Assembly (NCBI RefSeq): GCF_002846395.1
Contig: NZ_PJMU01000001.1
Coordinates: forward strand, 620,001 to 684,000
Length of the DNA: 64,000 nucleotides
Direction: 5' to 3'
Origin: Pontibacter ramchanderi
Lineage (GTDB): Bacteria; Bacteroidota; Bacteroidia; Cytophagales; Hymenobacteraceae
Each line of letters starts with the position of its first letter. Position 1 is the first letter of the stretch. This document shows, piece after piece, positions 48,062 through 57,058 of the stretch. Below the pieces are notes generated by a model. The model was not told the DNA's origin, did not search any database, and was given only the letters and a program-made list of their open reading frames with translations. Position numbers and translations under genes: made by a program.

Positions 48062-51000
48062 TTACTTTTTGAGGATCATCTTGATGGACTGTGCTTTAGT
48101 ACCAGTGATCAGACGGGCAAAGTATACACCTTCAGCCAGATTGCGGGCATCCAGTTCATACTCGTATACCTGTCCGGCCTCAGCCTTACCAGTCGCCACC
48201 TTCTTGATCAAGGAACCTCTCACATCGTACACTTCCAGCGCAAACTGCTCTTCTGTGTCGAAAGCGAAACGAATCGTGGTTCTATCAGAGAACGCGTTCG
48301 GATAGTTGTCGAAGCGAGCGGAAGACAGGCCTTCCAGTTGGTCAGCAGTTTCGAGTTTTTTGCCACCTGGGGTGGCAGCAATTTCTTTCGCTTCATGAAT
48401 CACGATAGAACCGCCGCCTGTACCGTGGTTGCCTAGAAGGGTAGCTTCGTCCCCGTTTTCAGCTGAGCCAAGTCCGTTATCATACACTACCTGGTTTTTG
48501 CTGTCAACGATTTTGATTCTAAACTTATCAGCGTTAGGCGTACCTTTCGTGTCGCCGTCGATGGCAACGATAGTGAATTTAAAGCCTGTCTGACCATTTA
48601 CAGTACCAGTACCACGGTAGGTTGCCTTACCACCAGCTATTACAAGCGATCCGGACTCGTGCATCGTACTCTTGAAATTTAGGTTGCCTGCGCTGAACTG
48701 AAACTCTGTGTTACCGTCGACCTGGCTGCTGCCTTTCTTGTATTTCGACACGAATCCAAAATTCGCTTTGCCAACTACTGTTCTATCAGCTGCAAGTGCT
48801 CCTTCTGGAGAATTAATCCAGCCGCCACCTGTAACGAAGCTACCGCTTGCATCAAACACAGGAATATAAGCTTCTGAAATAGCGCAGTCAGAGCCAACCT
48901 GAGCTACCACCCTATAAACACCCAGAGTTAATCCTGAAACACTTGTAGTAGCTATACCCGCTGTGTTCGTTGGAACAGTTTTTCTAAACATCTCACCATT
49001 ACCTTCATCAGTTACGATGAAAGTTACTTCAACATCTTTCACATTAGGTGATATAACTGCGTAAAGATTAGCAGGTTGTCCAAATGCAACAGGTGAGCTG
49101 CTAGCGCTGGCATCGATTGTTACTCCAGCGAATGTAAGTTTCCCTGGAACATAATCAATGTTATAATTTGAAAGCCCTGTACCAACAGCATTATTAATAT
49201 TTATTGAATAACCATTAACAGCATTTGGAGATGAAGCAGCCGCACCATTGCTGGAAATCGAAGCTGAATTAACAGCATCGTTTGCTACAAGTGAACCATT
49301 CGTGATACTAAACTCAGTACCATTAAAAGTAATCCCTTCACCACAATATTTTTCTCTGTTGTTAGCGGTAATGGTTAATGGTCGCTTACCGATGGTGATT
49401 GCAACTTCACCCTGGTCGTCGTTGTAGTTACCAGTCACATCAGTGAACCTCCAAGAAGCAGTGCCGCCCGGAGCGTTGGTGAAAGTTGTGCCTAGGTCAA
49501 GACCGGCAAGCTCCTCGCCTTTCACACCTTTGGCAGTTCCGGATGCACCGTGAGCATTGCCATCATAAGTAGCTGTTGAGCCTTGCACAGCGATAGTAGC
49601 ACTAGCCTTACCGATGCCAAAAGTTTTACTGTCGGAAGAACTATAGTAGTTGTTGTTACCAGCGTAGCTGTAGCTAGCTGTGGCAATACCAGCATTCACG
49701 TTGTTGGTGTACTCAGCAATTGGGGTCAGGTTTAAGCCGCCTGCACCTGTCACACTTACTGTCGCCGGCGTGATAGCAGAGCCAGTGTAGGTAAAAGGTG
49801 CACCTGTGACAGTAACAATTGTGGTAGTAGGAGCCTTGTTAATTACGATATCGGCGGTTCCGTTAGCAGCTTTGTGGTTGGCGTCACCTGCGAATGTCCA
49901 AGAAGCGGTGCCTCCAGGAACATTCGTGAAGCTCTCACCAAAGTTCAGTTGATTCGACAGATTTTCGCCTCTAGCACCAGTTGCTGTGCCAGTGGCACTG
50001 TAAGAATTACCATCGTAGGTAACAGTTTTTCCAATAACTGCGATAATGGCATCGGCCTTATCAACAGAAATGGTTACAATTTTAGTGGCTGCATTGTAAT
50101 TATTGGTTGCAGTGGCAGTTACGCTCAGAGTCTGGTTTGCACCTGCATTCAGATAAGTGCCAGCGCCTGGGGTATAAATCAGGGTGCCGTCACCATTCGT
50201 AACAGAAGCGTTTAATTCTGTCTCGCCAAGGGCAGTGCCGTAAACGATCTTCCCGGGAGCAGTCCAGGAAATAACCTGATCAGCTTTGTTGATGCTAATC
50301 TCAACGCTACCGTTGGCTTGGTTGTAATTATTATTGCCAGTGAATGACCAGTTAGCAGTACCGCCAGGCACGTTTGTGAAGCTTTCGCCAAGGTTGAGCA
50401 GACTAGTAAGGTCTTCATTCTTTACTCCAGAGGCCGTGCCAGAAGCGGCGTGTGCAGCGCCGTTATATGTAACGGTCTGACCTTTAACTACAATAGTGGC
50501 ATTGGCCTTACCAATTACGAAGTTCTTACTATCTGAAGAAGGAAGGTAGTTGGTACCACCTAAATAATAAAAACTGGCGGTAGCAGTACCTGCATCCACG
50601 TTGTTTACATATTCCGGAGTTGGAGTCAGGTTCAGACCAGGGCCTGTTACTGTTACAGACGCAGGTGTGATGGCAGAGCCAGTATAGGTAAATGGACCAT
50701 CAGCCACTGTTACAATTGTCGTAGTGGCTGCTCTTTCAATTTTAAGCGTTCCGTTTACAGGGGAGGCTTCATAGTTCGGGTTATTCAAGCTAGCAACAAC
50801 TGTGTAGTCGCCTGCGTTGGTGCCCTTACCACTGACAACTACTCCCTCAACAACAGGTGTGGCAATAGCTGTAGCGGCCTTCTCTGTACCGTCATAAGTA
50901 TGGGTCAAGTTGTCAAGAGCAAGTGTAACAGTCGCCTTTTTAATGGTAAAAGTCTTGCTATCTGATGAGCCAAGATGGTTAACGCCTCCAGAGTAAGTAG

Positions 51001-52468
51001 CAGTTGCAGTGTAAGTACCTGCATTGGTAGGTGCTATAGTTGAGGAAGCATATACAGTTGGTGCTATACCTACATAGAAAACAGTTACCGCCTCATCTAG
51101 TTCACCGGCTCCTGTCACCCTTGCAGACCCACCATGCGCTGAAGCATTATAAGTCCCATCATTAATATTAACCACAGTTGCGGTTGGAGCTTTTGAGATA
51201 GTCAACTCTCCATATACTGGCTTGAAACTATAGTTAACTGCGCTCAGTCCTTCCACTACAGGAGTAACAGCATAAGCCACAGCACGATAATCCGTTGCGG
51301 TAGTAGCCTCTCCTGAATAAGTAACAGAACCGCTTATTACACTTGAAGTTTCATTATTGACGAAACCTGTAATGGTGGAAGTAAAAGCAGAGAAAGTATT
51401 ACCGTCATAAGTCTTGCTTTTCGAATCAGCTGTTACTGTAAGTTCCTTCTTGTTTACAGTTATTGAATTCGTTTCACTAGCTCCTAAATACTGTGATGCA
51501 TCACTAGGTGTGAAAGTAACTGACAAAGGATAAGCTGATGATGAAAATGGAAGTATAGTAGAATGAGTTACTACCGTTGTTCCTTGTTTATATTCATACG
51601 TGCCTGCTACTTCAGCACCATTGAACCTTGCTACAGCATTCAACTTCCCTTGTAAACTAGTACCGTAAGTTACAGTTCCAGCTGTTGCCCAATCTATAGA
51701 AGGCTGTAGTTGATTTTGAACTACAACCTTTTTGTAGAGAGCTGCATCTCTTGTAGTTTCAGAATAAGTTATAACTCCTTTGTTATTTGTTTCTTTCTTT
51801 ACTGCTAAGATGTAATACTCTCCATTTGGAACAAACTGTCCATTGCTTGCTCCACTTTGATTGTTTTTACCATCCCAACTTACTTCAAGCTCACCATTCA
51901 CTTGTCCAGTGCTTGAAACTCGGGTGAAGTCTGTTTCCCAAACTAGTTCACCTTGAATGCTTCCTTTTTTAATCCTAATGCCCATATCAATAGGGCCAGC
52001 ACCAAAGTTTACACCAGTTATAGCTAAACTTTGGTTTAAGACGGGTGAGAAAGTTGATTTATCAACGCTCTTGATTTGCGCTTCACCATCTGTAAAATAA
52101 GTTACTGCTTGGTATCCAGATTGTTTACCGTCAACAACAACTTTAAAAGCTACACCTAAGTGACGTTCTTCAATTTGATAACTAATCGTCCATGTGCCGT
52201 CTTTATTCACCTTAGTATCATGATAACCATGATGATGAGTATGAGCCGGAGTCTCTTCTAAGTGAATGTCTACTAAGCTATCCTGCATCCAGCCATAGCC
52301 AGTAATAATAGCAACTTCCCCTGGTGAATAATCATCCTTATCGGACATCACAGTAGGTGCATAAGTATCAAAGGCACTCACGCCTGCAAATGAGAGGGTT
52401 GCAAGCATCGTGACCACATAAAGCAGCCGCCACTTTAAAATGTGTTTTAGTAAAAGTTTACCATTCAT
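48062..52468 (-). CDS. Large MBG-repeat cell-surface protein with type IX sorting domain
   Basis: The 1468-residue exported protein has a signal region (about 12-32). An N-terminal beta domain follows (about 33-130, VMSDKDDYSPGEVAIITGYG, with a His-rich HTHHHGYH loop). At least nine MBG/MBG2-type beta domains (about 330-1070) carry YDGN, YTGS and YNGA signatures. Then come a GEGITF segment, a VTGGGWINSPEG domain (about 1210-1340) and a C-terminal T9SS sorting domain (about 1385-1468, NYPNAFSDRTTI to SIKMILKK). It is probably a secreted adhesin or matrix protein. It is almost free of the AGGTATAG motif, and its 5' third is AT-richer than its neighbours. Confidence 0.85.
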   Translation of the reverse strand: MNGKLLLKHILKWRLLYVVTMLATLSFAGVSAFDTYAPTVMSDKDDYSPGEVAIITGYGWMQDSLVDIHLEETPAHTHHHGYHDTKVNKDGTWTISYQIEERHLGVAFKVVVDGKQSGYQAVTYFTDGEAQIKSVDKSTFSPVLNQSLAITGVNFGAGPIDMGIRIKKGSIQGELVWETDFTRVSSTGQVNGELEVSWDGKNNQSGASNGQFVPNGEYYILAVKKETNNKGVITYSETTRDAALYKKVVVQNQLQPSIDWATAGTVTYGTSLQGKLNAVARFNGAEVAGTYEYKQGTTVVTHSTILPFSSSAYPLSVTFTPSDASQYLGASETNSITVNKKELTVTADSKSKTYDGNTFSAFTSTITGFVNNETSSVISGSVTYSGEATTATDYRAVAYAVTPVVEGLSAVNYSFKPVYGELTISKAPTATVVNINDGTYNASAHGGSARVTGAGELDEAVTVFYVGIAPTVYASSTIAPTNAGTYTATATYSGGVNHLGSSDSKTFTIKKATVTLALDNLTHTYDGTEKAATAIATPVVEGVVVSGKGTNAGDYTVVASLNNPNYEASPVNGTLKIERAATTTIVTVADGPFTYTGSAITPASVTVTGPGLNLTPTPEYVNNVDAGTATASFYYLGGTNYLPSSDSKNFVIGKANATIVVKGQTVTYNGAAHAASGTASGVKNEDLTSLLNLGESFTNVPGGTANWSFTGNNNYNQANGSVEISINKADQVISWTAPGKIVYGTALGETELNASVTNGDGTLIYTPGAGTYLNAGANQTLSVTATATNNYNAATKIVTISVDKADAIIAVIGKTVTYDGNSYSATGTATGARGENLSNQLNFGESFTNVPGGTASWTFAGDANHKAANGTADIVINKAPTTTIVTVTGAPFTYTGSAITPATVSVTGAGGLNLTPIAEYTNNVNAGIATASYSYAGNNNYYSSSDSKTFGIGKASATIAVQGSTATYDGNAHGASGTAKGVKGEELAGLDLGTTFTNAPGGTASWRFTDVTGNYNDDQGEVAITIGKRPLTITANNREKYCGEGITFNGTEFSITNGSLVANDAVNSASISSNGAAASSPNAVNGYSININNAVGTGLSNYNIDYVPGKLTFAGVTIDASASSSPVAFGQPANLYAVISPNVKDVEVTFIVTDEGNGEMFRKTVPTNTAGIATTSVSGLTLGVYRVVAQVGSDCAISEAYIPVFDASGSFVTGGGWINSPEGALAADRTVVGKANFGFVSKYKKGSSQVDGNTEFQFSAGNLNFKSTMHESGSLVIAGGKATYRGTGTVNGQTGFKFTIVAIDGDTKGTPNADKFRIKIVDSKNQVVYDNGLGSAENGDEATLLGNHGTGGGSIVIHEAKEIAATPGGKKLETADQLEGLSSARFDNYPNAFSDRTTIRFAFDTEEQFALEVYDVRGSLIKKVATGKAEAGQVYEYELDARNLAEGVYFARLITGTKAQSIKMILKK
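49380..51130 (-). repeat. Internal ~450-base (150-residue) superrepeat of MBG domains
   Basis: The phrase GESFTNVPGGTA/W and its variants recur at about 49460, 49909 and 50359 on the map, 448-450 bases apart. The phrase FTYTGSAITPA recurs at about 49780 and 50670, twice that distance. The unit is about 150 residues, that is two MBG-type domains. This part of the gene may recombine and vary in length between strains. Confidence 0.7.
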
Positions 52469-52967
52469 AATTGTTTGTGTAAAGGGTTAAGGGTTAAAAG
52501 CTTTCAAATAATCTCACCTTTTGAACTTTTAGGTGCACCAGTTAATAATCGATCGTTTATATTTAAGTCTGTGCCAAATAAAAAAGAACATAGCTTTCCT
52601 GATCAATGCTGAGCATCATCCTGAAAACTTGTTCCTTGCAAATAAAGTCAAAGCTTATATTATTTAAATTTATCAGTAGTTCTATACAAAAATACTCGGA
52701 AAAGGTTATACTGATCAAATAAATTTTATAGTTATTTTTATAGAATTATAAAATTTATATATCTTGCATCCAATGTTATCATGACTACAATCCAATGAAT
52801 TGCCATGTACAATCGTTAGTACAATGTTATGGTTATAACTGTTATGAAAAGCAGTGCTATTTTAAGTTAACTTTGTATCAGAATCTTGATAAATGTTTTT
52901 TGACGTTCTGGCATAATTTTTTCGGTTACCTCAACACTATCAAAGACGCGCTTTACGTATTTATATC
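52469..52967. promoter_or_regulatory. Divergent promoter region, AT-rich
   Basis: This region separates the MBG-protein gene and the DUF2911 gene. For the plus strand TAACTTTG (52868-52875) is an exact -7 match, 92 bases before the DUF2911 ATG. For the minus strand TATTTTTG (52694-52687) is preceded by TTTG (52719-52716) at 21 bases, a plausible promoter with a UTR of over 200 bases. Nothing coding is seen. Confidence 0.45.
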
Positions 52968-53834
52968 ATGAAAAAGTATCTGCTCAGTATTTTTGCGGTG
53001 TTGTTTTGCCTTGCTTTAATGGAGCAGGCAAGTGCACAAATTAAACTGCCACAGGCTAGCCCTGCGGCTATGGTGAAACAAACCATCGGATTGACAGATA
53101 TAACGGTGCGCTATCATGCACCCGGTGTTAAAGGACGACAGATCTTTGGCTCACTCGTACCCTATGGCAAGCTCTGGCGAGCAGGTGCCAACGAAGCGAC
53201 CCTGATTTCGTTCGAAGATGATCTTTTCCTGAACCACGAGCGCGTACCGGCTGGCACTTACTCTTTCTTTATCCTGCCTGAAAATGAAACAGAGTGGAAC
53301 ATTGTACTGAACAAAGACACGACGCTTTGGGGTTTGGAGGGCTATAGCGAGTTGAATGATGTGGCTTATCTGCGGGTGACTCCTAAGAAAATACCTTTTC
53401 AGGAAACGCTGCAGTTTGCTTTTAGCGATATCAGCACCAATACAGGCACGCTAAACCTGACTTGGGAGAACTCGCAGGTATCGATCCGCATTGAAACAGA
53501 AATCGAGAAAAAGGCATTGGCTAATATCAACAAGGCGCTCAAAGCAGCTGCTCCGGACGACTGGTATACCTGGGCACAAGCCGCCGATTACCTGATTTCC
53601 AGAAAAGACCAGCACGAGAAAGCACTGGAGTATGTGAACAAATCGATTGCCATCAAAGAGAACTTCTACAACAACTGGGTGAAAGCGAGACTTTACGCCC
53701 TGAACCGCGAATACCAGGTGGCGGCTAACCTGAGTGCAAAGGCCATGCAGTTAGGCCCTAACGAACCGGAATCGTACCAGACCTATGCACGGGAAATTGA
53801 ATCATCCTATAACGAGTGGAAAAAGCGCAGGTAA
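52968..53834 (+). CDS. DUF2911 domain-containing exported protein
   Basis: The 288-residue protein has a signal peptide (cut after ASA, near residue 23). The DUF2911 domain (about 28-165) contains PQASPAAMVKQTIGLTDITVRYHAPGVKGRQIFG and LVPYGKLWRAGANEATLI. A helical TPR-like C-terminal part (about 190-285) has YVNKSIAIKENFYNNWVKARLYALNREYQVAANLSAKAM. The family is common in Bacteroidota and its function is unknown. It is a single gene with a terminator at its end. Confidence 0.85.
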   Translation: MKKYLLSIFAVLFCLALMEQASAQIKLPQASPAAMVKQTIGLTDITVRYHAPGVKGRQIFGSLVPYGKLWRAGANEATLISFEDDLFLNHERVPAGTYSFFILPENETEWNIVLNKDTTLWGLEGYSELNDVAYLRVTPKKIPFQETLQFAFSDISTNTGTLNLTWENSQVSIRIETEIEKKALANINKALKAAAPDDWYTWAQAADYLISRKDQHEKALEYVNKSIAIKENFYNNWVKARLYALNREYQVAANLSAKAMQLGPNEPESYQTYAREIESSYNEWKKRR

Positions 53835-53858
53835 TCGCCTCTATACCTAATATGAATG

Positions 53859-53892
53859 AGCGGAGCTATGAAATTCGTGGCTCCGCTTTTTT
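53859..53892 (+). terminator. Rho-independent terminator of the DUF2911 gene
   Basis: AGCGGAGC (53859-53866) pairs with GCTCCGCT (53880-53887) across a 13-base loop, and six T follow. It lies 25 bases after the stop codon. Confidence 0.85.
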
Positions 53893-53897
53893 ATACC

Positions 53898-56327
53898 TTA
53901 AAAACGGGCTATAAAACGAAGGTTGAGGCGACGGCCCGTCAGGAAATTAGGTATAGCATAAGTCAGGTTGTTCACGTCAGTCACGTAGCTGTAAGAGATG
54001 CGGTTCTGTGCATCGATGATGTTGAGCACCTCCAAACCAATCCACATACTTTCCAGCGACACTTTCTTACGTTCTGTCAGCTCATCCCCTAAGGCGATCA
54101 GCTTCGAAAAACCAATGTCTACCCTCTTGTAAGACTTGCCGGAGAAAGCGTTACGGAACTCTGGACGGTTAGGGGGTCCGAAAGGCAGGCCGCTGCCATA
54201 CACGGCGTTCAGGTACATCCGGATGGTAGGATTGTCGGGCAGGTGATCCTGAAAGAAAACGCCGATATTCACTAGTTGGTCGGTTGGCCTTCGCAAATAG
54301 CCACGGTCTCTGCTCCCGATGATCTCGCCTGTACTACTGTAAACCAGGCTGGAGTCCCCCTGCACGTTTTCCCGCGTTTGCATCAGTCCCAGACTCAGCC
54401 ACGATTCGGCTCCAGGTATAAACTCTCCGTTCACCCGCACGTCTATACCTGCCGCATAGGCTTTGGCGTTGTTCTGGCCGTAGTAGCGTAGTCGCACATT
54501 GTCCAGGTCATAAGGCACTACGTTGGTCATGTGTTTGTAATAGGCTTCCGTCGTCAGTTTAAAATCGCGGTCCCATGCTTTGAACAGGTAATCGCTACCA
54601 ATAACGGCGTGTAAAGAGCGCTGGGCTTTTAGCTTAGGATTAAGTTCCCCCTGAAAATTGCGCAACTCCCGGTAAAAGGGGGGCTGGTAATAGAGTCCGA
54701 CAGCGGCTTTAAAGGAGAGATCTGGATTATGGCGGGTAATGAAGGAGTACTGCACCCGGGGTGTGACCGTCAAATCGTTGTTATAGCTCCAGTAACTGGC
54801 CCGGATGCCATAGGTGATCGTCTTGAGTGAATCCAGTTCATAGGTATGCTGCACATAGCCGTTGTAGCGTTGCGTACGCAGGTTGAGCTCAGAGTCGAGA
54901 CTGTAAGCCATGTTCACGAAGTCAGAGGAGTCGACGAAGCCGTACTCGGACAGCCGATCGTTTATCCGCTCCAGGCTGGCCTTGGCCCCTGCCAGCAAAG
55001 TGCTGCGGGAATTTAACCGCCAGGTGTTACGGCTCTCAGCAGCAAGTACCATGGCCTTTAGCGTATTCCGGGCGTGGTCAAACTGACTGCCAATACCCCG
55101 GTCGCGCAGGCATTCCCCCATATCGTTGCGACCCAGCGTGTTCACATCGCATAGGCGATACGCAGCCTCTATGTCCCGAAACTCCCGCTCCAGTGATTGC
55201 ACACCTGACACGATAAACTCTGTGAGTAAATTGTCTGATACCTGGTGACTGAGATTGGTACCAACCTGGTAGGTATCATATTCCATGTTTTCCTGTCCAT
55301 CGTAGGCAACAAGTAGTCGCAGCGGCGCCTGACGGGTACCGAATGTGGTGGTGCGGGTCTCAGGCTTCACCCGGTAATTGTTGCGGGCATAGCTGCCAAG
55401 CAGTCCTAGCGTTGTGCGCTCCGGCTGCTTGCCCAGGTCAAAGCTCAGGTATACCTGCCCGTCCGTAAAAACCGGCCTGTACTGCCCGTCCACCTGCAGC
55501 CCTTGCAGCATATATTGGCTGTTCTTGTGTCGCAGGCCCATCAGGTATGAAACACGCTTGTTTTTGGATGCTTCCTCCAGGTGAATAGCCCCACCGGTCA
55601 GACTGCCGGTAACAGAACCGGCAAAAGCAGTTGGCCGCTTATACTGGATATTTAGCACCGAGGATAGCTTGTCGCCATACTTGGGTTGCCAGCCTCCGGA
55701 GGAAAACTCGACACTGGCGACCAGATCCGGGTTGACAAAACTCAAGCCCTCCTGCTGCGCCGCCGAGATGAGAAAAGGCCGGTAAATCTCAATGCCGTTG
55801 ACATAAACCAAGTTCTCGTCGTAGTTACCGCCGCGCACCGAGTAGGTGGAGGAGAGTTCGTTGTTGCTGGTAACACCGGGCAGCGTGGCCAGGATCATGT
55901 TGAAATCACCGAAAGCAGACGGAAGGGTTTTGGTGAGCGTAGGGTCAAGGCGGGTAACACTAACCTGCTCTCGCGTATCGTCTTCGCGCTTGCCACGCAC
56001 ATCCACCTGCCGCAGTTTCTGCGGGTCGGCTTCCAGCACAAAATCAAGGATTAGCTCCTGCCCTGCCTCCAAGCGGACACTTCTCTCCTGCTGTTTATAC
56101 CCCAGGTAGCGCACCACCAGTACCAGCTCCTCAGCTGTGGGAACCATTAGACTATACCTGCCCTGTGGATCCGTCTGAACGCCAAGGGTACGGCCCTGTA
56201 CTCCTATCGTTGCCCTCTCAAGTGGCTGGCGACCGGAGTCCAGAACCGTACCCTTTATAAGTCCCTGCTGTGCATAGACACCTGCTGGCAGCAGCATTAA
56301 AAGCCATACCGCAAGAAATCGGTGCAT
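53898..56327 (-). CDS. TonB-dependent receptor with carboxypeptidase-regulatory N-terminus
   Basis: The 809-residue outer-membrane protein has a signal peptide (cut near VYAQQ, residue 20). A carboxypeptidase-regulatory-like domain follows (about 22-105, LIKGTVLDSGRQPLERATIGVQG and QTDPQGRYSLMV). A plug domain (about 110-230) contains DFNMILATLPGVTSNNELSSTYSVRGGNYDENLVYVNGIEIYRP, and a beta-barrel ends in LRFIARF. No SusD partner is adjacent, so the substrate is unknown. It is the last gene of the mnmA-lipoprotein-subtilase-rpe run, 21 bases after rpe. Confidence 0.88.
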   Translation of the reverse strand: MHRFLAVWLLMLLPAGVYAQQGLIKGTVLDSGRQPLERATIGVQGRTLGVQTDPQGRYSLMVPTAEELVLVVRYLGYKQQERSVRLEAGQELILDFVLEADPQKLRQVDVRGKREDDTREQVSVTRLDPTLTKTLPSAFGDFNMILATLPGVTSNNELSSTYSVRGGNYDENLVYVNGIEIYRPFLISAAQQEGLSFVNPDLVASVEFSSGGWQPKYGDKLSSVLNIQYKRPTAFAGSVTGSLTGGAIHLEEASKNKRVSYLMGLRHKNSQYMLQGLQVDGQYRPVFTDGQVYLSFDLGKQPERTTLGLLGSYARNNYRVKPETRTTTFGTRQAPLRLLVAYDGQENMEYDTYQVGTNLSHQVSDNLLTEFIVSGVQSLEREFRDIEAAYRLCDVNTLGRNDMGECLRDRGIGSQFDHARNTLKAMVLAAESRNTWRLNSRSTLLAGAKASLERINDRLSEYGFVDSSDFVNMAYSLDSELNLRTQRYNGYVQHTYELDSLKTITYGIRASYWSYNNDLTVTPRVQYSFITRHNPDLSFKAAVGLYYQPPFYRELRNFQGELNPKLKAQRSLHAVIGSDYLFKAWDRDFKLTTEAYYKHMTNVVPYDLDNVRLRYYGQNNAKAYAAGIDVRVNGEFIPGAESWLSLGLMQTRENVQGDSSLVYSSTGEIIGSRDRGYLRRPTDQLVNIGVFFQDHLPDNPTIRMYLNAVYGSGLPFGPPNRPEFRNAFSGKSYKRVDIGFSKLIALGDELTERKKVSLESMWIGLEVLNIIDAQNRISYSYVTDVNNLTYAIPNFLTGRRLNLRFIARF

Positions 56328-56348
56328 AGAAGGGGTTTAGGTTATAAA

Positions 56349-57002
56349 TTAAGCCTGGTTTTTCAGATTGGCAATGGTCTGCAACGGGTCAGCAGAGTTG
56401 AACACAAAGCTACCAGCCACCAGTGCATCGGCACCTTTCTCGAGCAACAATGGCGCATTCTGCTGGTTTACGCCCCCGTCAATCTCGATCAATGCGTTGG
56501 AGTTGCGGGAAATGATCAGGTTCTTTAGCGCTTCGATCTTGCGGTAGGTGTTTTCAATGAACTTCTGTCCGCCGAAGCCCGGGTTTACCGACATCACACA
56601 TACCAGGTCCACGTCTGCAATTACATCGTCGAGCAGTTGTACGGAAGTATGCGGATTGATAGCTATACCTGCCTTGGCTCCTGTTGCTTTAATCTGCTGT
56701 ATGGTGCGGTGCAGGTGGTTGCAAGCCTCCAGGTGTACTGAAATGATCTCCGCTCCCGCATCTCTGAACTGCTCAATGTACAGCTCCGGCTCCACGATCA
56801 TCAGGTGCACGTCGAGCGGCTTTTTGGCGTGACGCTGAATGGCCTGCAGCACCGGAAAACCGAAGGAGATGTTCGGCACGAAGCGGCCGTCCATGATGTC
56901 GATGTGCAGCCAGTCGGCCTGGCTTTCGTTTAGCATTTCTACTTCTGATTGCAGATTGGCAAAATCAGAGGCAAGTACAGAGGGGGCGATAATTGGTTTC
57001 AT
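56349..57002 (-). CDS. rpe: Ribulose-phosphate 3-epimerase
   Basis: The 217-residue TIM barrel interconverts ribulose 5-phosphate and xylulose 5-phosphate in the pentose phosphate pathway. It has APSVLASDFANL, the metal site in WLHIDIMDGRFVPNISFG and DVHLMIVEPE, the catalytic Asp in IEIDGGVNQQN and VSVHLEA. Length and motifs are normal. It sits between genes for surface proteins, so its neighbours say little of its job. Confidence 0.95.
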   Translation of the reverse strand: MKPIIAPSVLASDFANLQSEVEMLNESQADWLHIDIMDGRFVPNISFGFPVLQAIQRHAKKPLDVHLMIVEPELYIEQFRDAGAEIISVHLEACNHLHRTIQQIKATGAKAGIAINPHTSVQLLDDVIADVDLVCVMSVNPGFGGQKFIENTYRKIEALKNLIISRNSNALIEIDGGVNQQNAPLLLEKGADALVAGSFVFNSADPLQTIANLKNQA

Positions 57003-57058
57003 GAAACAAATATAGAAATTAAGATAGAATCCTTACTGCAAAAATCATCCCTGCGGGG

